Source: Ceratotherium simum simum (taxonomy: Eukaryota; Chordata; Mammalia; Perissodactyla; Rhinocerotidae). From it: a stretch of DNA of 64,000 nt. The stretch's first letter is position 1. Every line of letters begins with the position of its first letter. Below the pieces are notes generated by a model. The model was not told the origin of the DNA and made no database searches. It saw only the letters and a program-made list of their open reading frames with translations. The stretch lies in contig NW_004454163.1 in assembly GCF_000283155.1 (NCBI RefSeq), forward strand, positions 3,850,210-3,914,209, given 5' to 3'. This document shows, piece after piece, positions 52,871-64,000 of this stretch. Position numbers and translations under genes: made by a program.

Positions 52871-53263
52871 TAGTGCTGCCAGTGCCAATAGACTCTGGCA
52901 GTGCAGCTGTGTCATGATGGCTAAGCCATGATGTTGTGCCACACCAAGACATGGCTGTCATGAGGGTGTCCTTTAATGGAGGGTCGCTAGAGCTGCCGCC
53001 GTCAGTGGCAAGGGTCTTCTTCCTCCCGCATTCATCAGCTCGGTGCTGCTCATAACGCTGGAGCTGCCCTGTGTTCTCTGAAACCATGCTAGATTGTGTG
53101 ACAGTGTTACCAGTGTTGTATAGGGATCTATAGTGTTGTATAAGGACAATTATTTTGGTATTTCCTTTGCATTTCACTGTTTCCGTAAGACTTTGATATG
53201 AGTCCATGAGAGCTTCCCAGAGGAAAATATAGGACTTGCTAATGATATGTAGAACTCAAAATT

Positions 53264-53279
53264 CCCCCCCCCCCCCCCC
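53264..53279. repeat. C16 homopolymer
   Basis: Sixteen consecutive C; length is prone to sequencing error. Confidence 0.95.
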
Positions 53280-53576
53280 GCCTCCAAGAAACCTGTTTTT
53301 TTAACCAATCATAGGGTCTGATCACTTACCCCTTAGGGTGCTCTCCCAGCAGGAGCCTCAGTGGCCGTCAATGACAATCTTTTAGTTGGCCCATCCCACT
53401 TGCCCTCTGGACTTGCTCCATTATGTCTGATTCCACAGGTGAGGACTGCCTAAGTGAAGCTGTGGTCCCAACTCACGTTTCAGCTCTTAAGGTGTCCTTG
53501 TATGATGGTAACTGATGTTTACAATTTCACCAAGAAATTATTTTCAATGTCTATCACTGAATGCAACTGCACAATC

Positions 53577-53625
53577 CATTTCCTCCATCCATCCATTCAT
53601 TCATTCATACATTTATTCAACAAAT
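53577..53625. repeat. CATT/CATC-rich microsatellite
   Basis: Repeated catccatccattcattcatt units beside an L2-like tail. Confidence 0.7.
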
Positions 53626-54528
53626 AGTTTCACATTGAAAAGTTTTGGTTCTTAAAAAGGCAAGGTTCATCACCTAGATGATTCATTTCCAAATGGCAGT
53701 GAATGAATAGTTCTTTTGTATCTCGACATACTAGAAATAGGCTATGTTAATTGATTGACTAATTTCATTGGCCTGTATTTGGGTTTAGAGTCTTATAAAA
53801 TGCCTGTGTACGTAACTCAACATATGAAGTGACATAATGCTTTCTGAGGTTTATGGAAAACATCCAGTATTGTTATCCATGGACTTCTGTTCTGGTATCA
53901 TTTTACCAGCAGCCCCTATCCCTTCCTTTATGACAGCAAACTGAAAGAGAAGGACTTAGAAATCTTTCAGAAAGAAAAGGAATACATCTGTAGAAATATG
54001 GGTTATTGCTACTTTTTTTTAAAAAAACCTAAAAATTCCATTTTTCTCCTTCTTTTCAAATCCAATTGTCCATCTGCTCTGCATTCCTTGATCCCCTGGG
54101 GCTTCCTTTGCATCTTTTCCTGGGTTTATTAACACTTGTCATTCAGTCATCTGTCCTCTCAAATCAGCAGCAGCCACAGTCTAATTTAACAGCTAAACAA
54201 CGGGCTGTTCCTCTGGCTTTAATGTAGGCTAATTTGAACAATCTGCAGTCTTGTTTGTTTTGTTGTAATTTTCAGCCTTCTGTGGATGTTATCTCCGAGA
54301 GCAGCAGAGGACGTTGTTGTTTTGGAGCTCAGTGCAACAGATGCTCTGCTAATTCTCCCAGAGAAGACAGCCAGGAAACCCAGAACCACGGCATTCTGGG
54401 GGTGGGCGACCCTGCACCAGTAGAGTGCTCTGTGACAGCAGGGTGGCTTTCGCCGACCTCATTTCCATTTTGAACAGTGAAAACACGAAGTGAAGAGAGG
54501 CACACTCTTTTAAAATATGGGATGTTTT

Positions 54529-54760
54529 GTGAAGATAAACATGTGGATAAGGAGAACAGATTAGTGGTTACCAGAGGGGAAGCGGGTAGGGTAGGTGAAA
54601 GGGGTAAAGGGGCACATATGTATGGTGATGGATAAAAACTAGACTATTAGTGGTGAGCACGATGCAGTCTATACAGAAACTGATATATAATAATGTACAC
54701 CTGAAATTACACAATATTAGAAACCAATATGACCTCAATAAAATAATTAAATAAATTAAA
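54529..54760 (+). mobile_element. Short 5'-truncated L1 3' end, sense
   Basis: Only the last 232 bases of an L1 (gattagtggttaccagaggg to the A-rich tail), flanked by taaaatatgggatgttt at 54512-54528 and 54761-54777. Confidence 0.93.
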
Positions 54761-55564
54761 TAAAATATGGGATGTTTGCATAAAAATGTTCTGGAAACAT
54801 GGCAAGATACTAGGTTTTAGGATTCTTGAGGTTCCTATTCATCTTTACAATGTTCCTAGGCACTCACCCCCCAAATGCTTGGGAGTACTCAGTAAATATT
54901 TGTGGAATTGAATTGAATAGATTAGCATAATCAAAGGTGTGATAAAAAACTACACATTTCAAAGAATTATTATTTAGAAAGAAGCTTTAAAAGAGAGAGA
55001 GTGTCTTGTTTGAATCATTATTATTAGCTAGTTAGGCCTAAATATATTCAGGGTACATTTTTCACTTGCCTATCAAATATAATTGTGCCATTTTTCCTCT
55101 TCTGAGAATGGTAGTCTGTCTGTTTGACATAAAATGTGAGAAAATGAGCAAAACACATTACTCCAAATTCTAAATCCTCAGGAAATTTGAACTAAAAGAC
55201 CATAAACTTACAGCAAAAAGACTTCTCTAAAATCTAGCATTCATTTTCTTACATAGTTTATATTATTTATTGTTTAAAAATTATATTATTATAATTTGAT
55301 ATTTGTGCAGACTTGGCTTGAGTTTCACAGTTGTCATAGGCCTTGGCTCTGACTATGACCCTTATATAAGACCTCAGGGCATCTTGAGAGGGTATTAGTG
55401 AAGGTGTAATGAGCATTCTGCAGAACTTATTTCCCTGTGAAACAATACTGGATATTGATTCAGGGCTAATACGAGTAGAGGAAAAGTGGGTGCAATATGA
55501 AGATTCGAGAAAGGGAAAGTGGCCTGGCTGCAAGGCCAATTTGAGACAATCCTGTGAATTTACC

Positions 55565-55690
55565 ATTTTCCATTCAAAAATATTATTGAGCGCCTTCTAT
55601 GTGCCAGGCATGTGCTAAGCCCTGGGACTTGAGTGGGCAACAAAACGAGGTCCTGGTTTTCTTTGAGCTTATATGCAATAAATAAAACCA
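55565..55690 (+). mobile_element. LINE-2 fragment
   Basis: Pattern ttattgagcgccttctatgt and gtgccaggcatgtgctaagc, typical of L2. Confidence 0.65.
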
Positions 55691-56089
55691 TAAGAAAAGC
55701 AGTAGATTTTGACAAATGTTAGGCAAAGGATTACAAATAAGGTTATATAAAAGAGAGTGACTGGATGGCTACTTTATTTTGGGAAGTCTGGTTGAGTCTC
55801 TTAAAGATGACAATTAAATGGAAGTCCAAATAAATTACAGCACCAAATGTGGGAGATACTGAGGAATTCCTTGGAAGCAGGTATTCTGTAGGAATATTTT
55901 CTATTGAGTTCTTGAAATGACCGTTAGAGGGAAATGTTGAAAGCTAAAATCCTACTCTTGGAAACTTCTCTACCATTCCCACCTGTGTGATATCTTCCTT
56001 CTCTGAATCTCCTTTCTACTTTTCGTGGGTGCGTGCTCAACATTCTGCTTATACTTCTGTCATCGAGCCTAGAGCACTCCGATGCCCTA

Positions 56090-56235
56090 ATTTCTTTACA
56101 TGTCTATCCTCCTGTTTTCTCCTGCAAGCCCCTTGAGGACAAGCTTTGTGTCTTCCATTTTTTGTTTTATCTGTGGCTGGCAATTCTTGGCATGGAGTAA
56201 GTATTTAATAAATGTATATTCAATGAACATATTTG
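56090..56235 (+). mobile_element. LINE-2 3' end fragment
   Basis: Pattern agccccttgaggacaagctt, then agtaagtatttaataaatgt, the typical L2 3' end. Confidence 0.7.
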
Positions 56236-56239
56236 TCTC

Positions 56240-59320
<3,081 letters not shown>

Positions 59321-59329
59321 GCCTCGTCG

Positions 59330-59460
59330 AATTCATTCACTCATCAACCAATATTTCAATCAATCAGCCAAGTGGGCACCTCCTATAGGCCACGTACTGT
59401 GCTTTACATTGAACATACATGAAGAAAACACGACTCCCTTCCCAGGGCATTCAAAGACTA
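59330..59460 (+). mobile_element. LINE-2-like fragment
   Basis: attcattcactcatcaacca, then gcacctcctataggccacgt, resembles diverged L2. Confidence 0.5.
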
Positions 59461-60645
59461 GCGCCTTTGTTTTATTGTTAAAAAAAGTTTGCTTTTAATT
59501 CCTCTTTATATCTATTTATGGTAACAAAACGAGGCGAATTTCTTTTTGCACTACATTTGATACAAACTTGAAATATCCCCCTTACCCCCCAAAAAAGGAG
59601 GTTGGGAAGGGTATGAACAGGAATGAGAGAACACTTCTACGTTTTAGGTTTTTCATATATGTTTATGTAGGTGAGCAAGAAGGGCACATGTATTTAAACT
59701 AGCAGGCAACTGCTTCTTCTGAAATTGGAAAAAGCTAAAACTATGAATCATATATGTCTGATCGTTATCCTGTTTGCCCAAGACTGGCTACGTAGTTTGC
59801 TGGGCTCAGTGCAAAATGAAAATGTGGAGCCCATTGTTCAAAATTAATTTCAAGATGGCAACAACAGAGTGTTAATGCAAGTGTGGGGCCCTTTTTCTTT
59901 TGACATTCCCACTCACATTTTATTAAGTAGGGAGGACTGGGTACAACAGGGCTGGAGGTGGTGAGGAAAGCCCAGCCCCCACTCCCACCATTACTGGCAC
60001 ACGATAATAAATAAATAAATAGCTGGGGGTAGACATGGGGGAGAGGTGGCACAGCAAACAGTGACAACACAGGGAGGGACACAAAAGCCTTCCTCTCGAG
60101 CTGTGGCCACCATCAGCACTGGACCGGTACTATGATCAGGGAGAAGCGGGGCTCTCGGCTCAGAAGCCCCCAGAGCCATGGAGTGGCCGACTGGATTGCA
60201 ATCTTCGTAGAGGAAGGGTGTCTTCAGTACTTGGACCCTTATTTGTTGACAGAAATCTGGACCCCTGGCAAGTCCAGTTAGATCCAGATTATCAAGTGGC
60301 CACTGTCTCTCAGACTTCTGGATTGTTTTATCAAGGATTTAAGAGACCAATGGGTCATTATTACCTGGTTCCCTGATTGGTCTACCCAGGACCTGGGACA
60401 TGAAATGGTTATTGTCACTTAGCCTTCTGACTGGTCTATTCAGAGCTCAGGACAATAATGGTTTGTGGCAACCCAGATCTCTGACTAGTCAACAGGAACC
60501 CGAGGTCAGGACCCAAGGGGCACATAGAGCCCTAGAGGCCCTAGGGAGTGGGTAGGGGGTTAAATGCTTAGGGTTGTGTAACTGCATAGGTTGCCTACCC
60601 AGGAAACTGGCCTTGTACTTATGGAGTGAAGATTTCTTATTTCTT

Positions 60646-60874
60646 TTTTTTTTTTTTTTTTTTTTTTAGATTTTTTTTTTATTTATTTTATTTTTCCCCC
60701 CAAAGCCCCAGCGGATAGTTGCATGTCGCAGCTGCACATCCCTCCAGTTGCTGTATGCGGGACTCAGCCTCAGGATGAACGGAGAAGTGGTGCCTCGATG
60801 CGCACCCGGGATCCGAACCCGGGCCACCAGCATCGCAGCGCGCGCACTTAACCACCAAGCCACAGGGCCGGCCC
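60646..60874 (-). mobile_element. ERE SINE, antisense, with perfect target duplication
   Basis: Long T tract, then a well-preserved ERE ending cacagggccggccc. Flanked by aagatttcttatttctt at 60629-60645 and, with one mismatch at its last base, 60875-60891. Confidence 0.95.
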
Positions 60875-60891
60875 AAGATTTCTTATTTCTT

Positions 60892-62496
60892 ATACCCTGC
60901 CAACATCTTAATTCTTAGTGAACCACAGGGCCATGAAGAACTAAACTAGATGATCCCAAGATACTGGCCTAGACCAGCACTTCCAAAGCATGGTCTGGGG
61001 AATGTTGGAGAAATATTAGGTTAAAGAGGGTCAAACAGGTTTTTATTGAGAATTTCTCAGAGCCTTTAATATACTAATATGCATTATGCGTTTCCAGGAG
61101 GTACAATATAATACACAGCATCTCTCAAAAAATTTTGATGGGTTTGAGACAACTGAAAATACAGGCAAGAATAAGGATGTGACCCCAGAGACTTAATGAC
61201 CTAATTTGTTCTAGAGCTGAGTTCTGTCCTCAACTTCTGACACATGTATCAGAAATATCTCCAGCAGGATGGCCTGCATTCCCACAGTCAACACTGGGGC
61301 AACGAATATATATTGCATAAGTACCTGTGCAGACACTGCCGGTTGCTTATCCAATGTCTGATCTCTTCCTTCTTGCTCATAGAGCCCTGATTTGCTCAGG
61401 GTTAGAAATACTCACTTATGTGACATTTGCAGCTGAGGTGGTCATGTGACCTTGTTTTTGCCAAGTGAAAATCTGTGGGGTGGAGCTTCTGGGAAATACA
61501 TTTCCTGATTAAAAAGAGACAGAGTAAGTTAGCATGTGTCTTTTACTCTTCACGATTCCAAGCTTTCTTTCTGCTTGGAAGTCAGGAAAAATGGTTGCAG
61601 GTACAGGATCCAAGTTTAAGCCGCAGGTGAGGGCAGTGGAGCAGGAGACCTGAAGGATCCTGATTCCTGGATTGCCTTCTTTGGGCTTCTCGTTACTTGA
61701 GAAAAACAACCCCTCACTCAACTAGCCACTGTAGTTGGGTTTTACTTCTGGGCAGCCAAACACAACCCCAACTGTTAGACTGCCTAAAATGCAACACACT
61801 CAAAGCTGAAGCAGCATCTCTTTCCCATCCTGCTCCTCAGTTTCTTTTCTGTCCAGATGCCCAAGTGGGCAATCTTATGCCATTCTCAATCCCTCCTCTC
61901 CCTCACTCCAGTGAGCTGTGACCCTGTTCCACTGGTGCCGCTGAAGGTGCTCTGGGCACAACCTTCTGCTCCACAGCCCCTGGCCAGCTGAAGGGCAGCC
62001 TCTAATGCCCCTGGGGAACTAGTCACTGCAGCTGACTTTGGGGAAATCTCAGGCTCACTGTGGTTGTGGAGGCCCATGTGGCTGATGTTGGACGGGGGGA
62101 TACTCCCAGGCAGGGATATCCCCTTGGTAGCACCCCACCAATCTCTGCTGAGGGATGCTTCGTGACTGAACTCCTGTTTCATCCTTCCAAGCAGGAGAGG
62201 GTCCAGTGGAGATTCTGGCTTGAGCTTCTGCTCAAGTCAGAAGCCCCCAGAATACTATCATATTATCAATCTTTTACTTCCCTTTCCCATATTGTATTAG
62301 GACGGAGAGTGGTGGAAGTTTGAAAGACTCATAGGCATGTGGGGCTATGAGAGGCTTTATCATGCCTCAAAGATAAATACTAGCTGCCACATTTTATCAA
62401 TTACCAAGTCTTTTCATTTTACCTCCTAAATTCTGCTTTAGTTGGTCCATTTTTCTACATCCCCTTTTGTGCTACTCCATCTAGGCTCCCTGAGCC
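60892..62496. other. Intergenic DNA left of the ERV
   Basis: No gene or confidently named repeat is seen. Short open frames are unsupported. Confidence 0.45.
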
Positions 62497-63052
62497 TGTA
62501 ACAGCTAGATCTTAAGTCAGCATGAGGGAAGACATCTTAGGGAAAGCAAGCAATATTGTAACTGTGATCCTGACTCACTAGTCTCCGAGAATGCACTCTA
62601 GCCTGCACATAGCCTAGATGATTAAGCACCTTTCCCTTTTGCAAAATACATGATCTGCTAGTTCTATGACTCTTGCTTATGTACATCTCCCAGATGTGAT
62701 AAGATGATAACTTTGTTCTCTGAGTTCCCAAGGAAGATGATGACCTCCAGAAAGAAAAACTCTGCATTGGTACCCATCACAAATGACAGAAGAAAGAGAT
62801 AATATGGTGCCTTGAATTTCATCACACTGGATGCTAGCCATCCCTAAACCCCCTCCCTCCCTGCCCATTTCCATTAAATAACTGCCTCAAGATTCTGTAT
62901 AATTTTAAGATGGTTCTTTAGGACACTAGTTTGCCATCTTCTGATTATGCTGGCTAAACAGATAAATTTTCCTTTCTCAACCACTGGCTTGTTTGTGATT
63001 GATTGGCACCAGATTGCAGCGAGTAGAATGAGCCCCTTTTCACTCGGTTACA
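62497..63052 (+). mobile_element. 5' LTR of a class I endogenous retrovirus
   Basis: 556 bases with inverted ends TGTAAC and GTTACA. An ATTAAA lies near 62873 with a GT-rich stretch downstream. It is followed six bases later by a primer-binding-site-like TGG and then by leader and gag-like sequence, so it is a 5' LTR rather than a solitary one. Confidence 0.75.
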
Positions 63053-63058
63053 AATTCC

Positions 63059-63076
63059 TGGCAACCCAGATGGGAC
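63059..63076 (+). other. ERV primer-binding-site-like sequence
   Basis: The 18 bases from tggcaacccag lie just after the LTR, where the tRNA primer of a retrovirus pairs. I do not assign the tRNA. Confidence 0.5.
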
Positions 63077-63511
63077 GCGCCTCTGCCCGTGGCTAGTTGA
63101 CTCCAGGAGAAATCTCGAGACTCTCCCAGTGGCTGCCAGGATGTTCTTTCTTCTGGGGACTGTCCCCTGAGTTCTCCTGATTGTCGACTGCCTTCAATGC
63201 TTCCTGGTGGCTGAAGAAACGAAACAGGCTCTATATTTGTTTGTTTTTGCTTCTGGCGAGTTGACGGGCTCAATCTGGAACAGGGTAAGTCACCTCAGGG
63301 ACACCCGTAAACTCCTTTCCCCTCCATCTGGGGTCCTTCCATTTATGGTAGGGCCATTTGGGGTCCCTTCCATTAGCGGAGGGGCCATCTGGGCATGCAT
63401 TCAGAGTGGGAAGAGTTGTAGGACTTTCTACTCTAAATCTGGAAACTCGTTCACTGGTGTCTGGTTTTTCTGTGTCTGGATCTGTGTGTCTGTCCATCTC
63501 TGTGTATCAGA

Positions 63512-63790
63512 ATGGGGGAAACTCCATCTGTCCACAAGGAAAGCCCTCTGGGTCACCTCTTGGCTAAATGGGCTCACTTCAACTATAAGAAGTCCAAGAA
63601 GAAGATAGTTTTCTTTTGTAACACCACACGGCCACAATATTCTTAGACTCCAGAAAGAAAATGGCTAAAATGGGAGAATTTCAGTTTACCCAACCTGGTG
63701 TATTTGCATTTGCAATTGGAAAAAGCTGGCTTTAAAATTAAACAACCAATGGGAAGCCTATTTAATCTTCTGAGGCTTCTAAATGAAATC
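63512..63790 (+). pseudogene. Broken gag remnant of the class I ERV
   Basis: An ATG followed directly by a glycine codon (as for N-myristoylated gammaretroviral-type matrix) opens a frame with recognisable class I gag-like matrix sequence. The frame is broken by a TAG at 63644-63646, after 44 codons, and again by TAA near 63810. The rest of the element lies beyond the window. It cannot make a full Gag. Confidence 0.55.
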
Positions 63791-64000
63791 AGGAATACTT
63801 TACTGCCTCTTTAAAAGAAAATAATTAAATAATTAAACATGCTGGCGAAATGAAACCAAATTTCCTCTCTTATTGAGCTTCCCACTTCAACTCCCCCAAA
63901 CTTCCTGAATTAAAATTAAGCAAGTAAAAATAAGTAAACTTTTGAGATAATTTAGAATTATAATGGCTATTCTGGAGAACCTCTGTTTCAGATGAGGCCA

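Larger units (their letters stand above)
52871..54511. other. Intergenic DNA, mostly without recognised element
   Basis: Apart from the C tract and CATT repeat, no gene or clear mobile element is seen. Confidence 0.45.

Noticed and set aside
52833..53207. 124-codon minus-strand frame
   Set aside because: No recognised domain; partly overlaps an L2 remnant, consistent with chance.
54234..54473. 79-codon frame with cysteine-rich look
   Set aside because: Single short frame with no recognised domain, promoter or splice context.
63207..63608. 133-codon frame across the ERV leader
   Set aside because: It is in a different frame from the gag-like ORF and covers untranslated leader; chance frame.

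Overview
The window is mammalian nuclear DNA, almost certainly from an odd-toed ungulate (horse, rhinoceros or tapir lineage). About a dozen copies of the tRNA-Ser-derived ERE SINE, which is specific to that order, are scattered through it with L1, L2, MIR, MaLR and ERV sequence. I cannot separate horse from rhinoceros by eye. One 175-base run of N (33209-33383) is an assembly gap.

Positions 1-3987 are upstream intergenic DNA with a MaLR-like solitary LTR and an L1/ERE composite. Positions 3988-29685 hold a complete, intact gene for meprin A subunit beta (MEP1B) on the plus strand. It has 15 coding exons, all with GT/AG borders and consistent phase. They add up to 703 codons: signal peptide, propeptide, astacin zinc protease, MAM, MATH/TRAF, EGF-like, one membrane span and a short tail. 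A pair of AATAAA signals follows at about 29894-29905.

Positions 30287-40111 are a set of nested insertions. The outermost layer is an old hAT-type DNA transposon with recognisable inverted ends. Into it went an L1 (30348-35353). Into that L1 went a full-length retrocopy of NIPA2, a magnesium transporter (31834-34348), with GC-rich 5'UTR, an ORF open for all visible 341 codons, 3'UTR, AATAAA and poly(A). Into the retrocopy went an ERE, beside the assembly gap. Further right the hAT also took in two antisense L1s and three more EREs.

Positions 40112-62496 are gene-free intergenic DNA. They hold MIR and L2 remnants, several solitary ERV LTRs (one inserted in another), an L1 with an exact 51-bp in-frame duplication in its reverse-transcriptase region, and a MaLR-type LTR. 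Positions 62497-64000 are the 5' LTR, primer-binding-site region and start of gag of a defective class I ERV that runs off the right edge.

The only host genes seen are MEP1B and the NIPA2 retrocopy. No bacterial-type system, CRISPR array or new gene cluster is present. The most interesting items are the possibly functional NIPA2 retrogene, the repeated L1-ERE composites, the inverted SINE pair around MEP1B exon 5, and the tandem splice acceptors of MEP1B.
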